Origin: an uncultured Porphyromonadaceae bacterium
Lineage (GTDB): Bacteria; Bacteroidota; Bacteroidia; Bacteroidales; Muribaculaceae
Assembly: GCA_900541555.1 (NCBI GenBank)
Contig: UQKE01000017.1
Coordinates: forward strand, 1 to 37,987
Length of the DNA: 37,987 bases
Direction of reading: 5' to 3'
Position 1 is the stretch's first letter; each line of letters starts with the position of its first letter. Made by a program: the position numbers and the translations under genes. Positions 1 through 8,239 of this stretch are shown piece after piece. The notes under the pieces were generated by a model. It was not told the origin of the DNA. It saw nothing but the letters and a program-made list of their open reading frames with translations, and did no database searches.

Positions 1-9
1 CTGACGGTC

Positions 10-73
10 AACCCCTTCGGCTCGCAGGCTCGCCACTTCCCCTATATCGCGCTGATGCGCGACACAGGGGAAG
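10..73 (-). repeat. REP-like double-hairpin repeat, copy 1
   Basis: Intergenic repeat. On the plus strand it starts with AACCCC (10-15) and ends in a two-tier hairpin. The outer arms are CTTCCCCT (36-43) and AGGGGAAG (66-73); the inner arms are TCGCGC (47-52) and GCGCGA (57-62), around a TGAT loop. Between AACCCC and the hairpin lies a weaker GC-rich inverted repeat. The same plan recurs at 163-215 (opposite orientation) and 3271-3340 (same orientation). No coding potential is seen. What it does is unknown; REP-like elements elsewhere act as repeats moved by RAYT transposases or as mRNA 3' structures, which is only analogy here. Confidence 0.6.
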
Positions 74-162
74 ACATTGCCGGTAGCGGACTATGTTTGA
101 GGGATGAGAGTTTAGAAGACATGATTTTTTATCGTTTTGCGGTTGACGCGGCATAGCAATGT

Positions 163-215
163 CCTCCTCTGCCGTGCAGAGCGCGGATAGGGGAGGTGCC
201 GCAGGCGGAGGGGTT
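163..215 (+). repeat. REP-like double-hairpin repeat, copy 2
   Basis: Second member of the family, inverted relative to copy 1. Outer arms CCTCCTCT (163-170) and AGGGGAGG (189-196) enclose inner arms CCGTGC (172-177) and GCGCGG (181-186) with an AGA loop. A second hairpin CCGC-AG-GCGG (199-208) follows, then AGGGGTT (209-215), the complement of the AACCCC end seen in copies 1 and 3. The arms differ in sequence from copy 1 but keep pairing, including G-T pairs, so structure rather than sequence appears conserved. Confidence 0.6.
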
Positions 216-320
216 CGGCAAGAATCAACATTGCTGCTTCACAATCTTTTCTACTTTCTATCTCGCAGGAAAGGCGACAAGCAGGGAACTTTTGTGTGTC
301 GAGCATCTTCTGTATCTGCA

Positions 321-350
321 ATAAAAAAGGAAGCTCAAAGGAGCTTCCTC
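321..350 (-). terminator. Rho-independent terminator of the tRNA gene
   Basis: On the minus strand an 8-bp perfect stem, GGAAGCTC and GAGCTTCC with a CTTT loop (329-348), is followed by a T6 run. It begins two bases after the last tRNA base, so it fits termination of the tRNA transcript. Confidence 0.85.
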
Positions 351-351
351 G

Positions 352-425
352 TAGCGGGATCGAGAATTGAACTCGAGACCTCCGGGTTATGAATCCGACG
401 CTCTAACCAACTGAGCTATCCCGCC
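352..425 (-). tRNA. tRNA-Met (CAT anticodon)
   Basis: A complete cloverleaf reads on the minus strand. The acceptor arms are GGCGGGA and TCCCGCT (first pair G-U), the D arm is GCTC..GAGC, the anticodon loop is TTCATAA, and the T arm is TCGAG-TTCAATT-CTCGA. It ends with discriminator A and CCA is not encoded. The anticodon stem lacks the three G-C pairs typical of initiator tRNA and its last pair is an A-C mismatch (31-39). Elongator tRNA-Met is therefore the best reading; a tRNA-Ile whose CAT is modified to lysidine cannot be excluded by eye. A promoter lies just upstream and a terminator just downstream, so it is a single-gene unit. Confidence 0.93.
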
Positions 426-436
426 ATTTGCGAGTG

Positions 437-467
437 CAAAGATATGTTCAAAAAATGAATTGCGCAA
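437..467 (-). promoter_or_regulatory. Promoter of the tRNA gene
   Basis: Minus strand: -7 box TATCTTTG (437-444) with TTG (465-467) 20 bases upstream. This matches the Bacteroidetes sigma factor pattern TTTG-N19-21-TAnnTTTG. The tRNA 5' end lies 11 bases downstream of the box. Confidence 0.7.
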
Positions 468-689
468 GCCAATGCGGCAAATTTATATGTTCTTTTAATG
501 CGTGATTTAATAAGTGGTTGTGTCATATACGGTTATGGAAACGCTAAATGCCTTGCGGGTCGACGATCAATGAGGCTTTCCGCGCTAAAAATGCGCAAAA
601 CATGGGCAGTCGGATACGCTCCTGTCGGCAAATGCGGTTTGCGCGAATGCGTCGGGTGATGTGTTAAATTTTGTTATTATTTGGACTGA

Positions 690-744
690 TTATGAATAAA
701 GTGGTCGTATAATTTTCATAAAACCGCTACTCTCCCCATCTTTG
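690..744 (+). promoter_or_regulatory. Candidate feoAB promoter and inverted-repeat operator
   Basis: The gene-free stretch 426-773 holds little else. A perfect 7-bp inverted repeat, TTATGAA (690-696) and TTCATAA (715-721), lies just upstream of CATCTTTG (737-744), a one-mismatch -7 box. The repeat would sit upstream of and across the -33 region, a plausible place for an iron-responsive regulator, but I do not recognise it as a known Fur box. Confidence 0.35.
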
Positions 745-773
745 CATCGAGAATTATCGGAACAACGACATAT

Positions 774-3197
774 ATGAGGCTATTAGATTTGAAAACCGGA
801 GAAACCGGTGTGATTGTCAAGATATTAGGGCATGGCTCATTTCGGAAGCGCATGATGGAGATGGGGTTTGTGAGAGGAAAAAAGATTTTGGTGGAACAAA
901 ATGCTCCATTGCGCGACCCGATAAAATACAGGATTATGGACTACGAGCTTTCGCTCCGCCGTGCGGAAGCGGGCTTGATAGAAGTGGTTCGGGAAGGGCA
1001 AACGGAGCAAGTCCCGACGGAAGATGTGGCGGTGGTCAGAGAGGACGACGGCGGCTTTCTCAACACGTTCGATGCGGAACGGCGGTTGATCAATGTGGCG
1101 CTTATCGGGAATCCCAATTGCGGGAAAACGTCTCTTTTCAACTGTGCATCCGGCGCGAAAGAACATGTGGGGAATTACAGTGGCGTGACGGTCGATGCAA
1201 AGACCGGCCACATGGAATACAAAGGATATAAATTCAACATTGTCGATCTTCCGGGCACATATTCCTTGTCGGCCTATTCGCCGGAAGAATTGTACGTGCG
1301 CCGTTATTTGCACGATGAAGTGCCCGATGTGATTATAAACGTGGTCGATGCGTCGAATCTTGAACGAAATTTGTATTTGACTACGGAACTGATCGACATG
1401 GACCGGAGCATGGTCATTGCGTTGAACATGTACGACGAGTTGGAGCGCAGCAAAGTGGAGTTCGATCATGATGCGTTGGCTCGCATGATTGGCGTGCCGA
1501 TGATTCCGACCGTTTCCAAAAGCGGGCGCGGCGTCGACAAACTTTTCGATACCGTCATTGAAGTGTATGAAGGGCGCAACGAGGTGGTGCGCCATGTGCA
1601 TATCGGGTTTGGCAAAGATATAGAAGATGCAGTTCGGCAGATACAGACGGCGCTGAAAAGCGAGGCCGAATTGGACATGCATTTTTCTGCGCGCTATCTG
1701 GCGATTAAATTGATGGAGGACGACAAGGAGGTGATATCCTTGTTGCGCAACCTTCCGAATTTCGAACGAATCAAATCGTTGCGCGACGGGCTTGTGTCCA
1801 AAATAGAGGAGCTGCATCAGGAGGATATCGCTGCCACGATTGCCAATTCGAAATATGGCTTTGTTTCGGGCGCTCTGCGCGAAACGCTCCATGCCGAGGA
1901 TAAAGAGGAAGCGAAAACAACGGCAATGATCGACTCGGTCGTGACGAGCAAATTGTTTGGTTTCCCGATCTTTATTTTTTTCATGTGGCTTATGTTCTGG
2001 GCCACTTTCGAAATCGGGCAATATCCGATGGATTGGATAGAAGCGGGCGTGGCTTGGCTTGGGGAATTAATTAGCGCATACATGCCCGACGGGCCTGTGA
2101 AAGACATGCTTGTCGACGGCGTGATTGGCGGCGTGGGCGGCGTGATTGTGTTCTTGCCCAACATATTGATTTTGTATGCCTTTATATCTTTCATGGAAGA
2201 TTCCGGCTACATGGCTCGCGCAGCCTTCATCATGGATAAGATCATGCACAAGATAGGGCTGCACGGCAAATCGTTCATTCCCCTTGTCATGGGTTTCGGG
2301 TGCAACGTGCCGGCGATTATCGCCACAAGGACGATAGAAAGCAAAACGAGCCGGCTGATCACGATATTGATAGAGCCTTTCATGTCGTGTGGCGCGCGGT
2401 TGCCCATTTATTTGTTGCTGGTGGGCATATTTTTCCCCGAACATGCGAGCGTGGCATTGCTCGGCTTGTATGCTTTGGGGGTGCTTGTGGCCATTGTCAC
2501 GGCAAAAATGTTGCGCCGGTTTCATTATAAAAAAGACGAAACGCCTTTTGTCATGGAATTGCCTCCATATCGCATTCCTACGATGAAGGCGACGATGCGC
2601 CACATGTGGGCAAAAGGCCAGCAATATCTGAAGAAAATGGGTGGCGTGATTCTTGTGGCGAGCCTTGTCGTGTGGATTTTGAGCTATTTCCCGCGTCCCG
2701 ACCGCGCGGAAATAGAATCGACGCGGACAGAATTGGCAGCGGAAGGCCTGAATGTGGAATCGGAAAACGTGGAAGCAGTGTCGGCAACGGAAAATTCTTA
2801 TCTCGGGCAAATCGGCAAATTTGTCGAGCCTGTGTTTGAGCCGTTGGGATTCAATTGGAAAATGACAGTGGCGCTGCTATCCGGCACGGTAGCAAAAGAA
2901 ACAGTCGTTTCGACGCTTGGGGTGCTTTACAGCGGCGATTCCGGCGCAAGCGACGAAATGCTTGCGCAACGCATTGTCGCGCCGAATGCGCATACGGGGC
3001 AGCCGGATTTTACGCCTTTGGTGGCGGCATGTTTTTTGATTTTTGTGTTGCTCTATGTGCCATGTATCGCGACGGTGACAGCTATCGTGAAAGAAACCGG
3101 AAGTTGGAAATACGGGGCGTTCACGTTGGTATATAATACGCTGGTGGCTTGGGCGATAGCGCTTGTCGTTTATCAAGTCGGCATTTTGTTTGTGTGA
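774..3197 (+). CDS. feoB: FeoA-FeoB fusion, ferrous iron transporter
   Basis: Imports Fe2+ across the inner membrane. Residues 1-75 form a FeoA-like SH3 domain, here joined to FeoB instead of being a separate gene, as is usual in Bacteroidetes. The G domain follows: P-loop GNPNCGKTS at 112-120, DLPG at 158-161, NMYD at 218-221, and SKSGRG near 248. After about residue 380 come a series of hydrophobic segments typical of the FeoB core, including SCGARLP and MGFGCNVPAI. At 807 residues it is full length for the fused form. The ATG at 774 starts the FeoA domain directly; no Shine-Dalgarno site is seen. It stands alone, with a hairpin repeat downstream. Iron control is likely but not proven by the sequence. 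Confidence 0.96.
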   Translation: MRLLDLKTGETGVIVKILGHGSFRKRMMEMGFVRGKKILVEQNAPLRDPIKYRIMDYELSLRRAEAGLIEVVREGQTEQVPTEDVAVVREDDGGFLNTFDAERRLINVALIGNPNCGKTSLFNCASGAKEHVGNYSGVTVDAKTGHMEYKGYKFNIVDLPGTYSLSAYSPEELYVRRYLHDEVPDVIINVVDASNLERNLYLTTELIDMDRSMVIALNMYDELERSKVEFDHDALARMIGVPMIPTVSKSGRGVDKLFDTVIEVYEGRNEVVRHVHIGFGKDIEDAVRQIQTALKSEAELDMHFSARYLAIKLMEDDKEVISLLRNLPNFERIKSLRDGLVSKIEELHQEDIAATIANSKYGFVSGALRETLHAEDKEEAKTTAMIDSVVTSKLFGFPIFIFFMWLMFWATFEIGQYPMDWIEAGVAWLGELISAYMPDGPVKDMLVDGVIGGVGGVIVFLPNILILYAFISFMEDSGYMARAAFIMDKIMHKIGLHGKSFIPLVMGFGCNVPAIIATRTIESKTSRLITILIEPFMSCGARLPIYLLLVGIFFPEHASVALLGLYALGVLVAIVTAKMLRRFHYKKDETPFVMELPPYRIPTMKATMRHMWAKGQQYLKKMGGVILVASLVVWILSYFPRPDRAEIESTRTELAAEGLNVESENVEAVSATENSYLGQIGKFVEPVFEPLGFNWKMTVALLSGTVAKETVVSTLGVLYSGDSGASDEMLAQRIVAPNAHTGQPDFTPLVAACFLIFVLLYVPCIATVTAIVKETGSWKYGAFTLVYNTLVAWAIALVVYQVGILFV

Positions 3198-3270
3198 CAT
3201 GCGTTTTCAGAATGGTTAAATGCGCGGTGTTTCTACAAGTTTAGAAAAGTTGCAACGTTGATTCTTTCTG

Positions 3271-3340
3271 AACCCCTCTGTTTTTCCTGCGGAAAAACTT
3301 TCTCCTCTATTAACGCGCTTTGCGCGTGAACAGGGGAGAA
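3271..3340 (-). repeat. REP-like double-hairpin repeat, copy 3
   Basis: Third family member, downstream of feoB. It reads AACCCC (3271-3276), then hairpin TTTTTCC-TGC-GGAAAAA (3281-3297), then outer arms TTCTCCTCT (3300-3308) and AGGGGAGAA (3332-3340) around inner arms ACGCGC and GCGCGT with a TTT loop. This is the same order as copy 1, with different arm sequences that still pair perfectly. It could also stabilise or end the feoB transcript, though no T run follows directly. Confidence 0.6.
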
Positions 3341-3409
3341 TATTGCGTGTTTGCCTAATTATAACAACACGCCTTGCCGCGCATTTTTTTGCGAGAATGA
3401 AGGCAGTTT

Positions 3410-3433
3410 TGAACAAAATGCGCAAGTTGTTCA
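3410..3433. promoter_or_regulatory. Short inverted repeat upstream of the unknown gene
   Basis: TGAACAA (3410-3416) and TTGTTCA (3427-3433) form a perfect 7-bp inverted repeat with a 10-base spacer, 35 bases before the ATG at 3469. No TAnnTTTG box is seen nearby. It may be an operator or a leader hairpin; support is weak. Confidence 0.3.
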
Positions 3434-3468
3434 TTATATAAGCAAAAGCGTGAAAAAGAAGGTGCCTT

Positions 3469-3843
3469 ATGTTTAATGAAACAGCCATAAAATATCTTTA
3501 TAAGCACACGAAGCGGGCTGAGGGCGGCTTGCCGCAACGCTTGCTTGATGAAGTCGTCGAGAAATGCGCGCGGTTTCAGGTTTCATTCGACAATTGTTGC
3601 ATGAAAATCGGAATGCTCGACGATGGCAATCCGTTCAAGCAAATCAGATTGTCGTGTATAAAAGGCATAGAAATTGTAGATAATGAAATTGCCGTGGTGA
3701 TGAATGCCAGCATCATTTTTCTCGACAACACAGACGGTTCTATCAAGGTTAGCATCAAGAACGATCGCAAGTCTGTGTGGCGCAGGTTTTTTGATTGGTT
3801 GTCGCCTTGTAGGAAGCGGAGGGCGATGGCATCGTGTCCATAG
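3469..3843 (+). CDS. Conserved-looking protein of unknown function, 124 residues
   Basis: I do not recognise a family. The protein has no signal peptide or membrane segment. It has a helical, charged N-terminal third and a beta-rich middle (residues about 55-105, with alternating hydrophobics such as IRLSCIKGIEIV and IAVVMNASIIFL), then a basic tail with CRKRR. Four cysteines fall in the first 70 residues. It lies between the repeat after feoB and a strong bidirectional terminator shared with metG, so it is its own unit. Codon use matches the flanking chromosomal genes. The opposite-strand reading frames here look like shadows. Confidence 0.65.
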   Translation: MFNETAIKYLYKHTKRAEGGLPQRLLDEVVEKCARFQVSFDNCCMKIGMLDDGNPFKQIRLSCIKGIEIVDNEIAVVMNASIIFLDNTDGSIKVSIKNDRKSVWRRFFDWLSPCRKRRAMASCP

Positions 3844-3858
3844 GCAGCAAGTAATAGC

Positions 3859-3894
3859 GAAACAAGGATGGGGCGAGCGCCCCATCCTTGTTTC
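3859..3894. terminator. Bidirectional terminator between the unknown gene and metG
   Basis: Perfect 17-bp stem (3859-3875 with 3878-3894), GC-rich at the tip and A/T-rich at the base, so a T-rich end is present on both strands. It sits 15 bases after the stop of the plus-strand gene and 25 bases beyond the metG stop, serving both convergent units. Confidence 0.85.
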
Positions 3895-3919
3895 AATTTT
3901 GTCCTTTTATTGTCGGGAT

Positions 3920-5959
3920 TTATTTCACTTTCGCACCGGCAACCACTTCGCCTTGCGGGCCTATCACGACAATGGAGCCGTCGGCATTTTCTGCCGAAAG
4001 TATCATGCCTTGCGATTCGATTCCTTTCAATTTCCGTGGTTCGAGGTTGGCAATGAAGCATACTTCTTTCCCGATCAAATCGTCGGGCGCATAGAATTTC
4101 GCGATGCCGGAAACGATGGTGCGTCCGCCCAATCCGTCGTCGATGTCGAGACGAAGCAATTTGTCGGCTTTCGGCACTTTTTGGCAGGCAGTCACTTTCC
4201 CGACACGGATGTCCAATTTCATGAAATCGTCGAAATTGATTGTCTCGGCAATCGGTTCCGGTTTGAAGTTTTTGATTCTGTTGGCTTCTTTTGTGTCGTG
4301 CAGTTTTTTGATTTGCGCGTCGATGACGGAATCCTCGATTTTCTCAAACAACAATTCGGCCGGAGCCAGCTGCATTCCGGCAGGAATTATGTCGATTGTG
4401 CCCAATTGGTTCCAATCGCATTTTTGCATTTTTAGCATGTCTCGGAGCTTCCGTGACATAAATGGCAGGAACGGTTCGAATGCGATGGCGAGGTTGGCCG
4501 TGATTTGGACGGCAATGTGCATGATTGTTTCCACGCGTTGCGGATCGGCTTTGACTGCTTTCCACGGCTCTGTGTCGGCAAGATACTTGTTTCCGATGCG
4601 GGCAAGGTTCATCGCTTCTTTCAAAGCGTCGCGGAAACGGAAATGCTCGATGTAGTTTTCAAGATTGTCTTTTACTTGGCTGAATTCGGCGAGAGTTGCG
4701 GTGTCGTATTCGGTAAGCGAGCCGAGAGCCGGCACGTGTCCGCCGTAGTATTTATGCGTCAAGACAAACGTGCGGTTGACGAAATTGCCTAAAATGGCGA
4801 CTAATTCATTGTTGTTGCGTGCTTGGAAGTCTTTCCAAGTGAAGTCGTTGTCTTTTGTTTCAGGCGCATTGGCTGTCAGCACGTAGCGCAACACGTCTTG
4901 TTTTCCGGGCAATTCCCGCAAATATTCGTGAAGCCATACGGCCCAATTGCGCGAGGTGGATATTTTGTCGCCTTCGAGGTTCAGAAATTCGTTGGCCGGC
5001 ACGTTTTCGGGCAGCTGGTAGCTACCTTCTGCCATTAGCATGGCCGGAAAGACAATGCAGTGGAACACGATATTGTCTTTCCCGATGAAATGGATGATGC
5101 GCGTGTCTTCGCTTTTCCAATATTTTTCCCATGTGTCGGGCAGTAATTCTTTCGTGTTGGAAATATAGCCGATAGGCGCGTCGAACCACACGTAAAGCAC
5201 TTTGCCATCCGCGCCGTCGACCGGCACCGGCACGCCCCAATCCAAATCGCGGCTTACAGCGCGGGGTTGCAACCCCATGTCAAGCCAAGATTTGCATTGC
5301 CCGTAGACGTTCGGCTTCCATTCTTTATGTTCTTCGAGAATCCATTTTCTTAATGCCGGTTCCCATTTGTCGAGCGGCAAATACCAATGTTTTGTTTCTT
5401 TCAGAATCGGTTTGTTGCCGGTAATGGCAGAATGCGGATTGATAAGATCCGTGGCATTCAGCGATGTGCCGCAAGCTTCGCATTGGTCGCCATAGGCGCG
5501 ATCGTTTCCGCAGTGCGGGCAAGTGCCGACGATATAGCGGTCGGCGAGAAATTGACGGGCTTCCTCGTCGTAGTATTGCATGGATGTTTTTTCGACAAAT
5601 TCGCCCTTGTCGTATAGTTTGCGGAAAAAGTCGCTTGCTGTTTTTGTGTGTATTTCGCTTGTCGTGCGCGAATAAATGTCGAATGAGATGCCTAATTCTT
5701 CAAATGATTCTTTGATGATTTTATGATAGCGGTCGACAATGTCCTGCGGCGTTACTCCCTCTGCTTTTGCTTTGATGGTGATGGGCACTCCGTGTTCGTC
5801 GGACCCTCCAATCATGACAACATCTTCGCCTTTCAAGCGAAGGTAGCGCGTATAAATGTCGGCCGGCACGTATACGCCTGCGAGGTGGCCGATGTGGACA
5901 GGCCCGTTGGCGTAAGGCAAAGCCGTGGTGACTAATGTGCGTTTGAATTTTTTTTCCAT
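3920..5959 (-). CDS. metG: Methionyl-tRNA synthetase
   Basis: Charges tRNA-Met in the cytoplasm. The class I signature HIGH is at residues 22-25 and the KMSKS-type loop reads KISTS at 332-336. A zinc knuckle with cysteines 147, 150, 160 and 163 lies in the connective domain. The last about 110 residues form an EMAP-II-like tRNA-binding OB domain, recognisable from DIRVGKV. The 679-residue length is normal for the long dimeric form. The start at 5959 puts HIGH at the usual distance from the N-terminus. It is divergent from the glycosyltransferase gene at 6091 and convergent with the small gene upstream of it on the map. A promoter lies at 6010-6017. Confidence 0.97.
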   Translation of the reverse strand: MEKKFKRTLVTTALPYANGPVHIGHLAGVYVPADIYTRYLRLKGEDVVMIGGSDEHGVPITIKAKAEGVTPQDIVDRYHKIIKESFEELGISFDIYSRTTSEIHTKTASDFFRKLYDKGEFVEKTSMQYYDEEARQFLADRYIVGTCPHCGNDRAYGDQCEACGTSLNATDLINPHSAITGNKPILKETKHWYLPLDKWEPALRKWILEEHKEWKPNVYGQCKSWLDMGLQPRAVSRDLDWGVPVPVDGADGKVLYVWFDAPIGYISNTKELLPDTWEKYWKSEDTRIIHFIGKDNIVFHCIVFPAMLMAEGSYQLPENVPANEFLNLEGDKISTSRNWAVWLHEYLRELPGKQDVLRYVLTANAPETKDNDFTWKDFQARNNNELVAILGNFVNRTFVLTHKYYGGHVPALGSLTEYDTATLAEFSQVKDNLENYIEHFRFRDALKEAMNLARIGNKYLADTEPWKAVKADPQRVETIMHIAVQITANLAIAFEPFLPFMSRKLRDMLKMQKCDWNQLGTIDIIPAGMQLAPAELLFEKIEDSVIDAQIKKLHDTKEANRIKNFKPEPIAETINFDDFMKLDIRVGKVTACQKVPKADKLLRLDIDDGLGGRTIVSGIAKFYAPDDLIGKEVCFIANLEPRKLKGIESQGMILSAENADGSIVVIGPQGEVVAGAKVK

Positions 5960-5976
5960 GAATTTCGTGTTTTGCG

Positions 5977-6017
5977 CGTCGGGGATGCCGACGTTGTTTT
6001 TTCGTTATGCAAAATTA
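5977..6017 (-). promoter_or_regulatory. metG promoter and leader hairpin
   Basis: Minus-strand -7 box TAATTTTG at 6010-6017 predicts a leader of about 45 bases. The leader contains a 6-bp hairpin, CGTCGG and CCGACG (5977-5993). On the plus strand the same hairpin is followed by TTGTTTTTT, so it looks like a terminator pointing away from metG although no plus-strand gene precedes it; it could stop antisense transcription. Confidence 0.5.
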
Positions 6018-6062
6018 CGACATGCCACGCAAATAAAAAAATCATGATACGGGGGAGTTTCA

Positions 6063-6081
6063 TAAATTTGCGTTACATTTG
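6063..6081 (+). promoter_or_regulatory. Tandem -7 boxes before the glycosyltransferase gene
   Basis: Two perfect TAnnTTTG boxes, TAAATTTG (6063-6070) and TACATTTG (6074-6081), lie three bases apart. The second would start RNA around 6086, only about five bases before the first ATG, so translation may start at the later ATGs at 6100 or 6112. Confidence 0.5.
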
Positions 6082-6090
6082 TAAGCGATT

Positions 6091-6873
6091 ATGAACATTA
6101 TGGGAAACGATATGACAGCGGAATGTAGGCAAGCGGATAGCGTTGTCGTTATTCCTACTTATAACGAACGGGAAAATATAGAGAATATCATTGAGGCAGT
6201 GTTTGGATTGCCTCAAATGTTTGATATTTTGATTGTCGACGATGGCTCGCCCGACGGGACTGCCAATATCGTAAAGTCGTTGCAGCACCGATTCCCCGAT
6301 CGCTTGCATTTGCTGGAACGGAGTGGGAAGCAAGGCCTCGGCACGGCATATATAGCAGGCTTCAAATGGTGCTTGCAGAGGAATTATCGATTTGTAATCG
6401 AAATGGATGCCGATTTTTCCCATCCGCCTGAAAAGTTGGTGGAACTGCGGGCTGCCTGCATGGCAGATGCAGACGTGGCAGTGGGGTCGCGTTACATTAC
6501 GGGCGTGAATGTGGTGAATTGGCCGATGGGCAGAGTGATTATGTCGTATTATGCGTCGGCGTATGTGCGTCTGATTACCGGCATGAAGGTGCGCGACACA
6601 ACGGCAGGCTTCGTATGCTACCGGCGGGAAGTGCTTGAAGCAATCGATTTGGACAATATACGGTTTAAGGGCTATGCTTTTCAGATAGAAATGAAATTCA
6701 CAGCGTATAAGATGGGATATCGGATAAAGGAGGTTCCCATCGTATTTGTCAATAGGGTTTTGGGAACAAGCAAAATGAATTCGAGCATTTTTGGTGAAGC
6801 AGTGTTTGGCGTGCTGCAATTGCGGCTGCGGAGTTGGTTCAAAAAATATAACAAGGCAAATCGCGAAAAATGA
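6091..6873 (+). CDS. Polyprenol-phosphate mannosyltransferase-like glycosyltransferase (GT2)
   Basis: Family 2 glycosyltransferase of the dolichol-phosphate mannose synthase (DPM1) type, expected to move a hexose from a GDP-sugar to a polyprenyl phosphate at the cytoplasmic membrane face. Visible motifs are VVIPTYNERENI near residue 19, VDDGSPDGT near 50, the metal-binding EMDADFSHPPE near 108, and the acceptor-side motif TTAGFVCYRREVL. There are no C-terminal membrane helices, as in short soluble DPM1 forms. Start 6091 is the longest choice; ATGs at 6100 and 6112 are possible given the promoter position. It overlaps pyrC by four bases (ATGA), indicating translational coupling. The sugar and acceptor cannot be told from sequence. 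Confidence 0.9.
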   Translation: MNIMGNDMTAECRQADSVVVIPTYNERENIENIIEAVFGLPQMFDILIVDDGSPDGTANIVKSLQHRFPDRLHLLERSGKQGLGTAYIAGFKWCLQRNYRFVIEMDADFSHPPEKLVELRAACMADADVAVGSRYITGVNVVNWPMGRVIMSYYASAYVRLITGMKVRDTTAGFVCYRREVLEAIDLDNIRFKGYAFQIEMKFTAYKMGYRIKEVPIVFVNRVLGTSKMNSSIFGEAVFGVLQLRLRSWFKKYNKANREK

Positions 6874-8228
6874 CGAAACGAATCATTTTTAATGGCGATA
6901 TCGCCAATGAGGGCAAATGTTTTCGTGGCTATATCGTGATAAATGACGAATTTATAGAAACAGTTGCGGAAGGAGAACCTTCGGCCGCGCTTCTCTCGGA
7001 GTGTGACGAGCGGAACGATGTCGATGGCGCATTGGTTATGCCGGGCGTGATCGACGATCAGGTGCATTTCCGCGATCCCGGCTTGACGTGGAAAGCCGAT
7101 TTGGCAACAGAATCGGCAGCTGCCGTGGCCGGTGGCGTCACGTCGTTTATGGATATGCCAAACACCAAACCTCCCACAGTTTCTTTGGAAGCGTTGGAGG
7201 CAAAAAACCGCAGGGCATCGGAAGTTTCGGTGGCGAATTATGGCTTTTTTGTCGGGGCGACGAACGACAATATCAACACGTTGTTGTCTGTGGACTATCG
7301 TTATACGCCTGGAGTGAAAGTGTTTTTAGGCGCGTCGACGGGCAATATGCTTGTCAATGACCGCAACACGTTGAAAGCGATTTTTTCGAATGTGCCGGCC
7401 ATCATTGCCATTCATTCGGAAGACGAAGCTTTGATCCGCCGCAATAAAGATTTTTATCAGAAAAAATATGGCGACAATTTGCCGGTGAACTACCATCCGT
7501 TGATACGAAGCACGGAAGTGTGCTACAAATCGACGGCCCGGGCAGTGGAGATGGCGCATAAGTATGGCACTTATTTGCATGTGTTGCATCTCTCGACTGC
7601 AAGGGAATTGGAATTGTTTGAAAATATCCCGTTGGAGCAGAAGCGCATCACGGCGGAAGCGTGCGTTCACCATTTGTGGTTTACCGATGGCGATTACGCG
7701 AAATATGGGAATTTGATAAAGTGGAATCCCGCAGTTAAAACATGGGAGGACCGTGCGGCATTGCGAGCAGCGTTGACAAGCGGGTATGTCGATATTGTGG
7801 CTACCGACCATGCGCCGCATTTGCTGTCGGAGAAACAAGGCAATTGCTTGACAGCTGCTTCCGGCGGGCCGCTTGTGCAACATTCGTTGCAAGCGATGCT
7901 TGAATTGGAGCGCAGGAATGTGTTCGCTTTGGACACGGTGGTGGAGAAGATGTGCCATGCGCCGGCAACGCTTTATGGAATCGTGAAGCGAGGCTTTTTG
8001 CGTGCAGGCTATTATGCCGACGTTGTGGTTGTGGATCGCAATATGCCGTTTACGGTGCGGACGGAAAATATATTGTCGAAATGCGGATGGTCGCCGTTTG
8101 AAGGCGTCACGTTCCACGACACGGTTCGGCAAACGTATGTCAATGGGCATTTGGCTTTCGACCAAGGTGTTGTCAACAGAGATGTCAGAGGCAGCCGTTT
8201 GCGGTATGACAAAATAATAAAACGATAA
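6870..8228 (+). CDS. pyrC: Dihydroorotase
   Basis: Closes carbamoyl aspartate to dihydroorotate in pyrimidine synthesis. It is an amidohydrolase of the class I/AllB-like type, 452 residues. Active-site features are IDDQVHFRDPG at 61-71 (R68 binds substrate), probable carboxylated lysine K150, H182 in IHSED, H237 or H240 in HVLHLST, and D313 in ATDHAPH. The first metal ligand of the usual HxH pair is replaced by Q64. I believe this is common in Bacteroidetes homologues, but it could also indicate altered metal binding or an inactive form. The start codon overlaps the stop of the glycosyltransferase, and the P-type ATPase follows after 11 bases, so the three probably form one transcript. Confidence 0.9.
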   Translation: MTKRIIFNGDIANEGKCFRGYIVINDEFIETVAEGEPSAALLSECDERNDVDGALVMPGVIDDQVHFRDPGLTWKADLATESAAAVAGGVTSFMDMPNTKPPTVSLEALEAKNRRASEVSVANYGFFVGATNDNINTLLSVDYRYTPGVKVFLGASTGNMLVNDRNTLKAIFSNVPAIIAIHSEDEALIRRNKDFYQKKYGDNLPVNYHPLIRSTEVCYKSTARAVEMAHKYGTYLHVLHLSTARELELFENIPLEQKRITAEACVHHLWFTDGDYAKYGNLIKWNPAVKTWEDRAALRAALTSGYVDIVATDHAPHLLSEKQGNCLTAASGGPLVQHSLQAMLELERRNVFALDTVVEKMCHAPATLYGIVKRGFLRAGYYADVVVVDRNMPFTVRTENILSKCGWSPFEGVTFHDTVRQTYVNGHLAFDQGVVNRDVRGSRLRYDKIIKR

Positions 8229-8239
8229 TAATTTTATAT

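Noticed and set aside
837..2021. 394-codon minus-strand frame opposite feoB
   Set aside because: Same antisense artefact: His/Phe/Arg-rich, no domain, real gene on the other strand is complete.
3704..4435. Plus-strand frame overlapping the end of metG and the small unknown gene
   Set aside because: Reads through the bidirectional terminator and antisense to the conserved tRNA-binding domain of metG.
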